A stretch of 23,137 nucleotides of DNA from HyVt-105 sp049975425 (GTDB lineage: Bacteria > Bacteroidota > Bacteroidia > Bacteroidales > VadinHA17): assembly GCA_049975425.1 (NCBI GenBank), contig JBNGDI010000039.1, positions 1-23,137 on the forward strand, written 5' to 3'. Below, piece after piece: positions 7,667 through 15,710 of the stretch; position 1 is the first letter of the stretch, and each line of letters opens with the position of its first letter. Both the position numbers and the translations under genes were made by a program. The notes under the pieces are model-generated. The model was not told the DNA's origin. It searched no databases and saw only the letters and a list, made by a program, of their open reading frames with translations.

Positions 7667-9133
7667 ATGAAATTGCCGGTTGAGAGAAAAGATACCGTGA
7701 TTTATCCGGATAATAACCGGGTGATTGCACGGTTTTTTTACAATGGGGATGAGCGGGCCAGGAAGTTGATATCCAGGGTGGTGGCTATGCCGGAAAAGGA
7801 GGCGGAGATATTGCTGCACCAGATTCTGCGGGAGTTTTCCATGCGCCACCGCAGCATTACCAAAATTTTCAAAAACAATTATCAGAAAGTCAAACACCTG
7901 GTGGATGACCTGAATGGCGGCAGGAAACTGTCGGAATGGTGCAAATTGCTCATCGGTTCGTATTTTACCATGGAATATGCCCTGGAATCGGCGGCTCTTT
8001 TCAATCCTTCCATTGTGGAAGATTTTGACCAGAGCGGATTGCAGGAAGGACAGAAGCGGGTGATAATCAGCCTGAGGGCGACGGGGGAAGGACATATTTC
8101 TTCCCTGATCTTCCGCAGGGCCATTTTGAACGAAAAGAATGAGGTGATCATGCAGAAGGCAGGTGACCAGATCGGGGAAGCAGAACTGATCAAAAGCCAT
8201 CTGTATGACAAGGAGGATTTTGTCAGCAAGCTGAAAGACATGCAGATTGCACGCGAACACTATGAAATGGTGCTGGAGCAGCTTCCGGGCGAATTCAATT
8301 ACGATCAGATCAGGGAAGCCGTGAAAGTGGCCAAGGATGTGAACGGCCACCGGCTGATGGAACAGCAGAAAGCGCTGGATGAAATTTTCTGGCTGGCCGA
8401 TTCACACACCGAAATTCATTTTTCGTATGATACTGATCTTTCTGAACGGGTGATCTTTCCCATTTCCAAATTTGAAAAAAACGGGATTGAAGATGCCCGT
8501 TTTGTAAAATTCAGGAACGATAACGGCGATGCTATCTATTACGGAATTTACACTGCCTACGACGGATATACCATCCTGCCCAAGATGATTGAGACAAAGG
8601 ATTTCTATACCTTCCGGATTTTCCCTCTACACGGCAGGTATGCCATTGACAAGAACATGGCCCTGTTCCCAAGGAAGATCAACGGGAAATATGCCATGAT
8701 CAGCCGGGTGGACGGGGTGAACAATTACATCATGTTCTCCGACAACCTGCATAAGTGGAGTGAAGCAATCCTTCTGGCGGAACCGGTATATAACTGGGAA
8801 CTGGTGCAGATAGGGAACGGCGGTTCACCCATAGAAACAGAAAAAGGATGGCTGCTGATCACGCATGGAGTCGGTCCGGTAAGAAAATATTGCCTGGGAG
8901 CCTGCCTGCTCGACCGCGACGACCCCACCCGGGTGATAGGTCGCCTGAAAGAACCTTTGCTGCTGCCCAGCGAAGACGAGAGGGCAGGATACGTGCCCAA
9001 TGTGGTGTATACCTGCGGGGCATTCATCCACAACAGTCAACTGATCATTCCCTATGCCATGAGCGATTACGCCACATCGTTCGCCGGGGTGGATATGGAA
9101 CTTCTGCTCAGGGAACTGCTGAATCATGAATAA
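7667..9133 (+). CDS. GH130-family glycoside phosphorylase/hydrolase with a long N-terminal extension
   Basis: This is a probable cytosolic enzyme acting on beta-mannosides; family GH130 cleaves them mostly by phosphorolysis, releasing mannose 1-phosphate. From this start it has 488 aa and no signal peptide. The five-bladed propeller occupies about residue 240 to the end. It carries Asp276 in NGIEDARF, matching the GH130 catalytic-Asp motif, and the later GGSPIETEKGWLLITHGVG segment. Residues 1-235 are a helical extension absent from short GH130 enzymes. An in-frame ATG at 7595 adds 24 unlikely residues and lies on a possible -7 box (TATTTTTA, 7588-7595), so 7667 is preferred. It stands alone between a terminator and a convergent operon. 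The substrate is unknown. Confidence 0.85.
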   Translation: MKLPVERKDTVIYPDNNRVIARFFYNGDERARKLISRVVAMPEKEAEILLHQILREFSMRHRSITKIFKNNYQKVKHLVDDLNGGRKLSEWCKLLIGSYFTMEYALESAALFNPSIVEDFDQSGLQEGQKRVIISLRATGEGHISSLIFRRAILNEKNEVIMQKAGDQIGEAELIKSHLYDKEDFVSKLKDMQIAREHYEMVLEQLPGEFNYDQIREAVKVAKDVNGHRLMEQQKALDEIFWLADSHTEIHFSYDTDLSERVIFPISKFEKNGIEDARFVKFRNDNGDAIYYGIYTAYDGYTILPKMIETKDFYTFRIFPLHGRYAIDKNMALFPRKINGKYAMISRVDGVNNYIMFSDNLHKWSEAILLAEPVYNWELVQIGNGGSPIETEKGWLLITHGVGPVRKYCLGACLLDRDDPTRVIGRLKEPLLLPSEDERAGYVPNVVYTCGAFIHNSQLIIPYAMSDYATSFAGVDMELLLRELLNHE

Positions 9134-9150
9134 CCGGGAGATACCGGTTA
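9131..9150. terminator. Hairpin between convergent genes
   Basis: TAACCGG (9131-9137) pairs with CCGGTTA (9144-9150) around a 6-nt loop, just at the end of the GH130 gene and 29 nt from the end of the convergent permease gene. There is no strong T-run on either side, so it is a weak bidirectional terminator candidate. Confidence 0.45.
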
Positions 9151-9178
9151 GGAAGTTTTCCTGTTGATCCTGTATCCG

Positions 9179-10216
9179 TCAGGTTCCTGAACGTATTTCC
9201 TTTCTCATGAAGGATGTATACGAAAGGATGAAACACAGGGCCGTAATGGCAATCAGTCCGGTGATCTGAGGCCAGATGACCAGCAGGCTCTGCCCCAGGG
9301 GCAGGGGACCCGGAATGGCTCCGTGTAACTGTTCAATGGTGAGGGGCCCCAGGCTCCTGACCGAGGGTGTCAGTATGGCAGAGACGGCTTCGTTGTAAAG
9401 TTCATTGGGCATGGCCTGCACCAGGAGGAATTTCAGTTTCTCATACAGATATACCGCCCTTTCGGGTGCATACTGTGAGGGCTGAAGGGCTCTGGTAATG
9501 ATGTTCAGGATGAGCGGATAAAAGATAACGAAAAAGAGCCAGACAGCAATACCCGACAGGGCCGAAGTGGCAGGCTGTTTGAACCGGATGGAGAAGAAAA
9601 CCGACAGGTTTAGCCAGAAGGAAATGTAAATAATGCTGATCAGTGTGAACAGTATGATCCGCATGAATTCTCCCGCTGTAGGCGGTGTTCCCAGTGCGAT
9701 CAGCCCGGAACCGATTACCAGAAAGCTGAGGGCGAACAGCAGGGCCCCTATTACCAGCAGGGCGCCGGCGAATTTGGCATTGACCACATAATCGCGGGGC
9801 ACGGGCTGCGCCAGTATACGGCTGAGTGTGCCGCGGTTCTGTTCCGAGTTGACCGAATCAAAACCCATGCTGATGCCCAGCAGAGGGCCCAGGAAGGCAA
9901 TGAACAGGAAGAAAGAGGGAAGGGTGCCGTCGGAAACGGTAAACAGCTTCAGAAAGAAAAAGGCATTTTCTGCATCACCCGCATCGGCTTTCTGAAGGCC
10001 TGTCAGGGCGGTGTACATTGATCCGATGCAGGTCAGGAAAATGATCCCGATCAGAATAAGGAAACGCCAGCTGGTGATATGATCGGACATTTCCTTTTGC
10101 ACCATTACCCTGAAAGGATGGGCAGCCCTTGTTTCTTCATTATTCTTCTTTTTCAGTGATAAGAGCTGTACAAGGTTAGAAAAAGCAGAACCTGCCTGAT
10201 GCACTGATTTACTCAT
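9179..10216 (-). CDS. ABC-2 type transporter permease
   Basis: This is a membrane subunit of an ABC exporter. From the chosen start it has 345 aa: a cytosolic N-terminus, a first membrane segment at WRFLILIGIIFLTCIGSMY, then several further hydrophobic segments. The cytosolic motif NSEQNRGTLSRILAQPVPRDYVVNAK is typical of NatB/ABC-2 permeases. The start at 10216 overlaps the ATPase stop by 8 nt (ATGAGTAA), which implies translational coupling; a longer ORF from 10255 is less likely. Its partner ATPase and the NEW3 protein lie upstream in the same operon. The substrate cannot be deduced. Confidence 0.88.
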   Translation of the reverse strand: MSKSVHQAGSAFSNLVQLLSLKKKNNEETRAAHPFRVMVQKEMSDHITSWRFLILIGIIFLTCIGSMYTALTGLQKADAGDAENAFFFLKLFTVSDGTLPSFFLFIAFLGPLLGISMGFDSVNSEQNRGTLSRILAQPVPRDYVVNAKFAGALLVIGALLFALSFLVIGSGLIALGTPPTAGEFMRIILFTLISIIYISFWLNLSVFFSIRFKQPATSALSGIAVWLFFVIFYPLILNIITRALQPSQYAPERAVYLYEKLKFLLVQAMPNELYNEAVSAILTPSVRSLGPLTIEQLHGAIPGPLPLGQSLLVIWPQITGLIAITALCFILSYTSFMRKEIRSGT

Positions 10217-11189
10217 CGGTATCTCCTCCTTCAAAATATCGGTAGTATATTTCATTTAATCCGTATTCCCTCTTTCTCAGGTAATTCAATCCGGCGCCGG
10301 TTTGCACAATAATTTGTGCAATTTCGGAGGTTATATCGCCGGTGCATTCGATCTGCAGCATGTGATCGGTGTCTGTTACATTGACTACTCCATGGAGCTT
10401 CCGGAGCTCACCGGCCACCTTTTTGATGGATACCTTTTCCGTGGTCGGGGATTTATCACCGGGATATTCACTGATTCCTGCCTCCACGGTATAGGCGGTT
10501 TTTGAAAAGAGCTGTTCAGCCAGCGAATTGATGTTTCCTTCAGCCAGCAGTCTGCCTTTTACAAATATGCCCACCCGGTCGCATACCTGTTGTACCTGGT
10601 GCAGGTGATGGGAAGAGAAGATCACGGTAATCCCCTCTTTTTTACTGAGATGGACAATCAGATCGAGAAAATCCCTTATGCCGGCCGGATCAATGCCCAG
10701 GGTGGGCTCGTCGAGAATAATGATCCTGGGCTGCTTGATCAGCACATCGGCCAGGCCCAGCCTTTGCCTCATGCCGCGGGAATATTTTCCAGCCTTTTTA
10801 TCCGTCTCGTTTCCCAGTCCCACCTTTACCAGCATTTGCCTGGACCTTTCCATGGCTACTTCCCGGGGCATGCCGTTCAGCCCGGCTGTATAGGCCAGGT
10901 TTTCCAGCCCCGTCATGTTATCGTAAAAACCGACATCTTCGGGCAGGTATCCCACGATCTTTTTTACTTCTACCGGCCGGGTGACCGGATCGATACCGCA
11001 TACCCGCACCTTGCCCTCATCGGGTTCTGTCAGGCCCATGAGCATCAGTATGGTGGTGGATTTGCCGGCCCCGTTAGGCCCCAGCAACCCGAATATTTCG
11101 CCTTCGTCAATTGACAGGTGCAGATGGTCTACCGCAACAAACGATCCGTATCTTTTGGTCAGACCGGATATTTCGATAACCCTCGGCAT
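10209..11189 (-). CDS. ABC transporter ATP-binding protein
   Basis: This 326-aa ATPase should power the permease encoded next. Walker A is GPNGAGKST at residues 37-45, the signature is YSRGMRQR and Walker B is IIILDEPTLGIDP, followed by a switch histidine in FSSHHLHQVQ. The C-terminal 100 residues are an extension of the type seen in NatA/CcmA-like exporters. The start is 3 nt after the NEW3 gene stop and the end overlaps the permease start, so the three genes are one transcription unit. Confidence 0.95.
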   Translation of the reverse strand: MPRVIEISGLTKRYGSFVAVDHLHLSIDEGEIFGLLGPNGAGKSTTILMLMGLTEPDEGKVRVCGIDPVTRPVEVKKIVGYLPEDVGFYDNMTGLENLAYTAGLNGMPREVAMERSRQMLVKVGLGNETDKKAGKYSRGMRQRLGLADVLIKQPRIIILDEPTLGIDPAGIRDFLDLIVHLSKKEGITVIFSSHHLHQVQQVCDRVGIFVKGRLLAEGNINSLAEQLFSKTAYTVEAGISEYPGDKSPTTEKVSIKKVAGELRKLHGVVNVTDTDHMLQIECTGDITSEIAQIIVQTGAGLNYLRKREYGLNEIYYRYFEGGDTDE

Positions 11190-11192
11190 GGT

Positions 11193-12341
11193 TTACCTCC
11201 TTCCGTATTTGCGGAAAAGATAGTAAATAACGGCTATGACCGCCAGAATGATGAGTATTCCCAGCCATCCCCACAGCAGCGGTGTTTTAACCGACATCCT
11301 GAACGATGCCTTGGAGGAAGTTTCCGGGGTTTGTGCGCTGAGGGTGACCACATAATCACCCGGTATGGCTTTATCATAAGCCCTGATGTCGGCTTTCACC
11401 GTGAAGTTTTCACCGGCTTCCAGGTGTGGGATGGTATCGGGGTCAAAACTAACCTCCCAGTGTACGGGTTTTGAGGCGCTGAACCTGATATCGTCCAGCG
11501 GGCTTGATCCGGTATTTTTAAGAAGCAGCTCTATGGTTTTTTCCTTGCCTGCCGTGATGCCTGAACTCAGCAGACCACTGGGGGTGGTCAGTTCCATTTC
11601 ATACTTTCCGGTGATCACTACTTCCAGCTCCAGCTCGGCTGAGGTGGCATTGTTCACTGCCATCAGGGGTATTCTGTATGTTTCCGCCCTGACATTATAA
11701 GGGGGTTTTACCTCCACCGTGATATTGGTGGTTGTATTCGGCTCAATTTCCACGGCCGTGGCCTGTTTGTAATTGGGTTTGAAAATGACTTCCCATCCCC
11801 GGGGCGGATTGGCCTGCAGGGAATACAGCTGTTTTTCTCCGGTATGGTTTTTCAGCTGCGTGGAGAAGGTAAAACCCGAAGTGGCATGTCCCTGCATATT
11901 GGCCTGCTGGCAGGTGAACTCCGATTTGTAAGTCCCCTGTTCCGAAACATGCACCACCAGGGGAAGCACTCCGTACCCCCGGGCTACCACCTGGAAGGCA
12001 TAATTGCCTTTATTTACTTTCATGGGAACATTGACGGTGAGAGTCATGTTTTTTGATTCGCCCGGCAGGACAGATATCTGCTGGATATTCCAGCCTCCCG
12101 ACTTCAGGTTGTGATCCCATCCGGAAGGCAACCCGCTTACATACACGGGCACATTGGCCAGGTTGTTTCCGTTATTCTTCACATCAATGGGATAATCTAC
12201 GGTTTGCCCCGGTGGGACGGAAATTTTTGTATAGGGAGTATACAATACAATATTCCCGTCTGCCAGGGCAGGAACATGCCCTGATAAAAGAACCGTCAGC
12301 GGGAGCAGTAGTTTTACGGAAAAATATCTGCGCATTGCCAT
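11193..12341 (-). CDS. NEW3-domain exported membrane protein
   Basis: This 382-aa protein has a signal peptide (residues 1-28, ending ALADG) and three or so Ig-like repeats. Each repeat carries a PGQTVDYPIDVKNNG-type or GENFTVKADIRAYD-type turn, typical of the NPCBM-associated NEW3 domain (COG1470). A C-terminal membrane helix follows (WGWLGILIILAVIAVIYYLF) with a basic tail (RKYGRR). The start is supported by GGAGGG 8 nt before the ATG. It would sit in the membrane with its repeats outside. NEW3-ABC ATPase-permease trios are known in several phyla, but I know of no established function. It heads the operon. Confidence 0.85.
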   Translation of the reverse strand: MAMRRYFSVKLLLPLTVLLSGHVPALADGNIVLYTPYTKISVPPGQTVDYPIDVKNNGNNLANVPVYVSGLPSGWDHNLKSGGWNIQQISVLPGESKNMTLTVNVPMKVNKGNYAFQVVARGYGVLPLVVHVSEQGTYKSEFTCQQANMQGHATSGFTFSTQLKNHTGEKQLYSLQANPPRGWEVIFKPNYKQATAVEIEPNTTTNITVEVKPPYNVRAETYRIPLMAVNNATSAELELEVVITGKYEMELTTPSGLLSSGITAGKEKTIELLLKNTGSSPLDDIRFSASKPVHWEVSFDPDTIPHLEAGENFTVKADIRAYDKAIPGDYVVTLSAQTPETSSKASFRMSVKTPLLWGWLGILIILAVIAVIYYLFRKYGRR

Positions 12342-12385
12342 AATAAAAACCCTCCAGTTATTTTTATCAAAAACAATACGGAATG

Positions 12386-12415
12386 CAAAGATAAAATCTG
12401 AACGATATTTTCAAA
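12386..12415 (-). promoter_or_regulatory. Promoter of the NEW3-ABC operon
   Basis: On the minus strand, TTTG (12415-12412) lies 18 nt before TATCTTTG (12393-12386), an exact fit to the Bacteroidota -33/-7 elements. Transcription would start near 12379, about 38 nt before the NEW3 start codon. Confidence 0.75.
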
Positions 12416-12497
12416 TATTAATGAACCGTATAAATCCGGTGATTTTGCATGCTACATTAACAAAAATCATTGAGAATTAATTGTTTGTAACAAATGT

Positions 12498-12570
12498 TAA
12501 AAAATATAAAAATAGTCGGGAATCCTTCCGGGGCAACCGGCCGTTCAGGGACGGTTACCCTGATTGCCCC
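12498..12570 (-). terminator. Terminator region of the mannose operon
   Basis: GGGGCAA (12530-12536) pairs with TTGCCCC (12564-12570), which overlaps the last codons of the GT4 gene, with an inner CAGGG/CCCTG stem (12546-12550/12558-12562). A second short hairpin, GGAA/TTCC at 12519-12529, is followed on the minus strand by a T-rich run (12516-12498). Together they fit an end of transcription for the minus-strand operon. Confidence 0.6.
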
Positions 12571-13577
12571 AGCACCTTTTCATAAACTGACAGGTACCCT
12601 TCGATCATTTTTTCCATGCTGAAATTTTCTTCAGCCCATTTTCTGCAGGCGGCACGTTGTATTTTCGGAATATCTGCCAGCCTGTCCACGGCTTCGTCTG
12701 TATTCCTTACGCGAAAACCCGTTTCCCCGTCGAGAATAAGTTCCGGCATGGAGCCCCTGTTAAAAGCAATGACCGGTGTGCCGCAGAACATCGATTCAGC
12801 CACACTCAGTCCGAACGGTTCGTTGAAGCGAATGGGGTGGAGCAGGGCATAAGCTCTTCCCAGCAGGCGGTCTCTTTTCTTCGGTCCGGCACTTCCTTCG
12901 TAGATGATATTATCGTTATTGAGGTGGGGGGAGATTTTCTCTTCGAAATATTTCCGGTCCTGCACAATTCCGGCAATGATCAGTTTCCTGCCTGCCTTTT
13001 TGGCAATTTCGATCGCTTCATAAGTACCCTTGTCGGGGTGAATTCTTCCAAAATACAACAGGTAGTCTTCCGGATGTTTATTCAGTGTGAACCGGCTGCT
13101 GTCGATCCCGTTGTATACGGTGGCGATATATTTCAGCTCGTTGCTGCGGTCAGAGTTGCTGATGGATACGTAATGGTTGTATGCATTATATTTTTTGTAA
13201 ACGGGGATGATCTTCGGTGAGGAAAAGCCGTGAATGGTAGTAACCATAGGGGTCTTTACCAGCCGGGAATAGGTCAGGGGCAGGAAGTCGAAATGGTTGT
13301 GGATGATATCGAAACGGTGGGCCTGTTCCATCAGGTGGGCAATATGAAGGCATTCGGCCACTTTGGGGTCGGCCTCAGGATCTTCTTCATATCCTTTCGG
13401 AATGATGCCTTCAAGCCTTCCTCCGGTTACAGAATCGAGTGTGGCAAAGAGGGTTACGTCAAGGCCTTTTTTTACCATGCCTTCCGCAACATTGGAGGCC
13501 ACCTGCTCCCAGGGTCCGTAATGCCGCGGGGGCGTGCGCCAGGCAACGGGTGATAGAACGGCTACTTTAATTTTCAT
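12555..13577 (-). CDS. GT4 family glycosyltransferase
   Basis: This is a 340-aa cytosolic retaining glycosyltransferase with two Rossmann-like domains (GT-B fold). The N-terminal acceptor half starts MKIKVAVLSPVAWRTPPRHYGP. The C-terminal donor half has YFGRIHPDKG and the EX7E motif, E-PFGLSVA-E, followed by SMFCGTPVIA. It has no signal peptide or membrane segment. It is the last gene of a tight operon with a GH130 enzyme, mannose-1-phosphate guanylyltransferase and a second GT4 protein. A mannosyl donor is therefore likely, but this is inferred from context only. The gap to the GH130 gene is 35 nt. Confidence 0.9.
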   Translation of the reverse strand: MKIKVAVLSPVAWRTPPRHYGPWEQVASNVAEGMVKKGLDVTLFATLDSVTGGRLEGIIPKGYEEDPEADPKVAECLHIAHLMEQAHRFDIIHNHFDFLPLTYSRLVKTPMVTTIHGFSSPKIIPVYKKYNAYNHYVSISNSDRSNELKYIATVYNGIDSSRFTLNKHPEDYLLYFGRIHPDKGTYEAIEIAKKAGRKLIIAGIVQDRKYFEEKISPHLNNDNIIYEGSAGPKKRDRLLGRAYALLHPIRFNEPFGLSVAESMFCGTPVIAFNRGSMPELILDGETGFRVRNTDEAVDRLADIPKIQRAACRKWAEENFSMEKMIEGYLSVYEKVLGQSG

Positions 13578-13612
13578 GGTTTTTTTTCTTCCAGCAGTAA
13601 CAAAACAATAAT

Positions 13613-14545
13613 TTATAATGGTTTTCGGCTTTTATGCAGGCACAGGTCCACCAGGTCGTTTAGCCGGGCTGTACCGGCGCACATTACTGTATCGGCCCCT
13701 CCCCAGTAGATTTTGACGTTACCGTCGTCTTCAGGCACCGCCCCGCATGAGAAAACCACATTGTGGACGTAGCCGGTAACTTCCCAGGGATCTTCGGGTT
13801 GCAGTATCCAGTCGTCACCCACTCCCAGAATTTTCGACGGGTCGTTCAGGTGGTGCAGGGCCACGCCCAGCCGGTAAATATTCCCGTCCATGGTGGGGAA
13901 TACCCCGTGATAAATGCTCAGCCAGCCGCGGGATGTCTTGATGGGAGGCGCTCCGGGACCTATCTTCATCTCGTCCCAGTGGTAGGGCTCAGGCTTCATG
14001 ATCAGTTCTGCATCGCCCCAGTATCTCAGGTCGTGGGAATAGCTGATCCATATTGACCAGGGGCTGATATCGGAATGAGGCCTGTCGAGCCTGGCATACC
14101 GGCCGTTGAATTTTTCCGGAAAGATCACCACATTGCGGTAATCGGCCTCGGTGATGAAGGCGATCCGTTCAACCTTTTGCCAGTCGATTGTTCTGGCCAG
14201 CCCTATCCGTACCCCGTGTTTTGAATACGCCGAATATGTAATAAGGTATTCACCATCGATACAGGTAATGCGGGGATCTTCAATCCCGAAGGCTTCGTAT
14301 TTGGCAAACACCCCCGATGAGGCGGGTTCCAGAAAAGGTTTTTCCTCCACGGTGAAATGAAAACCGTCGGTGCTTCTGGCCAGTCCCAGAATACTTCTTC
14401 CGTTCATTTTGTGGGAACGGAAGAGCATCACGTATTCTCCGTTGTATTTTGTCACGCCGGCATTATGCACCGTGGCTACTTCAAAAGGCACATCATCCCG
14501 GGTGAGGATGGGGTTATGTTCATATCTTTTTATACAGGCCATCAT
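13613..14545 (-). CDS. GH130-family beta-mannoside phosphorylase/hydrolase (short form)
   Basis: This is a probable cytosolic phosphorylase that splits beta-mannosides with phosphate to give mannose 1-phosphate. From this start it has 310 aa, the usual size of a bare five-bladed GH130 domain. The catalytic Asp90 lies in FGIEDPRIT, and the later GPGAPPIKTSRGWLSIYHGV segment matches the family's phosphate/sugar-binding region. An upstream in-frame ATG at 14653 would overlap the guanylyltransferase gene by 79 nt. The ATG at 14545 (or 14542) is preceded by a purine-rich stretch and gives the expected N-terminus. The subfamily and linkage (beta-1,2 or beta-1,4) cannot be settled by eye. The product would feed the ManC enzyme encoded just upstream. 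Confidence 0.9.
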   Translation of the reverse strand: MMACIKRYEHNPILTRDDVPFEVATVHNAGVTKYNGEYVMLFRSHKMNGRSILGLARSTDGFHFTVEEKPFLEPASSGVFAKYEAFGIEDPRITCIDGEYLITYSAYSKHGVRIGLARTIDWQKVERIAFITEADYRNVVIFPEKFNGRYARLDRPHSDISPWSIWISYSHDLRYWGDAELIMKPEPYHWDEMKIGPGAPPIKTSRGWLSIYHGVFPTMDGNIYRLGVALHHLNDPSKILGVGDDWILQPEDPWEVTGYVHNVVFSCGAVPEDDGNVKIYWGGADTVMCAGTARLNDLVDLCLHKSRKPL

Positions 14546-14574
14546 TTTTTGTTTTCCCTTTGCAGGACGGATGA

Positions 14575-15672
14575 TCACACATACTGTTTTCCGAACCGTG
14601 TTTCCACGTCTTCCACAAATTGCCTGATGCGCTGTTCTTCCTGTTTTTTGCATATAAGCAGGGCATTTTCATCTTCCACCACCACGTAGTTGTCCAGTCC
14701 CTGAATCACAGCCACCTTATTGCCGGGAACCCTTACCAGACAGTTTCCGGTATCATAAAACAGGGTTTTGTTACTGTTTGTGGTATTGCCTGCCGGATCG
14801 GTGTGCGACATTTCGTGCAGGGCACTCCACGATCCCAGGTCAGACCACCCGATATCTGCGCTCATCACATATACATTTCCGGCTTTTTCCATAACTCCAT
14901 AGTCCACAGAGATGTTTTCGCAGGTTTCAAAAATATCTTCTACCGCTTTTTTTTCATCGGGTGTATCGAATGTTTCCTGATATTTCAGGAACTGTCCGTG
15001 CAGGCCGGGCATATATTTTTGCAATGCCGCGAGTATGGAATCGACAGACCAGATAAAAATACCTGCGTTCCAGAAATAATCTCCGCTTTCGAGATAGGCC
15101 ATGGCAGTGGCCAGATCGGGTTTTTCGGTGAACTGCCGTACTTTTGCCAGGGTCCATTTTCCGGGTTCTTCTTCCAGTGGTTTTTCTGCCGACCGGATGT
15201 AGCCGTATCCTGTTTCCGGCCGGTGGGGTTTGATACCGATGGTTAGCAGGGCATCGTTCCGTGAAACAAAATTGAATCCTTCCCTGACAATTTCCATAAA
15301 CAGGTCTTCCTTCAGAATCACATGGTCAGAGGGAGCAACCAGGATGTTTGCCTTTGCATCCCGTTTTTTGATTTTGAAGGCCCCGTAGGCGATACAGGGA
15401 GCGGTGTTTTTCCTTTGCGGCTCACAAAGGATATTTTCCGGAGGGACGTCGCGGATCTGTTCTCTGATGGTATTTTCATAGAGCCGGTTTGTAAGGATCA
15501 GGATATTCTCTTTTGTGCATACCCGTTTTATCCTTTCGCAGGTTTGCTGTAAGAGGGTTTTTCCGGTTCCCAGCACATCAAGGAACTGTTTCGGATGGCT
15601 GGTCCTGCTCAAAGGCCAGAACCTGCTGCCGATCCCTCCGGCCATGATGATGGCATAATTTTCCCTCTCCAT
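14575..15672 (-). CDS. manC: Mannose-1-phosphate guanylyltransferase
   Basis: This 365-aa enzyme makes GDP-mannose from mannose 1-phosphate and GTP. The N-terminal nucleotide-binding motif is IIMAGGIGSRFWPLSR, followed by the conserved HPKQF. APSDHVI and FTEKPDLATAMAYLESGDYFWNAGIF match the sugar-phosphate binding region. The protein lacks the fused phosphomannose isomerase domain of longer ManC/AlgA proteins. It lies 38 nt after the GT4-toroid gene and 29 nt before the GH130 gene. Its neighbours suggest it supplies donor to the local GT4 enzymes and may recycle GH130 product, but a general housekeeping role is equally possible. Confidence 0.96.
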   Translation of the reverse strand: MERENYAIIMAGGIGSRFWPLSRTSHPKQFLDVLGTGKTLLQQTCERIKRVCTKENILILTNRLYENTIREQIRDVPPENILCEPQRKNTAPCIAYGAFKIKKRDAKANILVAPSDHVILKEDLFMEIVREGFNFVSRNDALLTIGIKPHRPETGYGYIRSAEKPLEEEPGKWTLAKVRQFTEKPDLATAMAYLESGDYFWNAGIFIWSVDSILAALQKYMPGLHGQFLKYQETFDTPDEKKAVEDIFETCENISVDYGVMEKAGNVYVMSADIGWSDLGSWSALHEMSHTDPAGNTTNSNKTLFYDTGNCLVRVPGNKVAVIQGLDNYVVVEDENALLICKKQEEQRIRQFVEDVETRFGKQYV

Positions 15673-15710
15673 GGTTCAATCTGTTGATGATTCCTCTTAT
15701 TCTATTTCAT

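Noticed and set aside
14546..14653. Upstream start for the short GH130 gene
   Set aside because: It would overlap manC by 79 nt and add a 36-residue segment not typical of GH130; the ATG at 14545 has a better context.
14620..15246. 208-codon plus-strand ORF inside manC
   Set aside because: It is a shadow frame of manC, rich in Phe/His/Ile/Cys with no recognisable domain.
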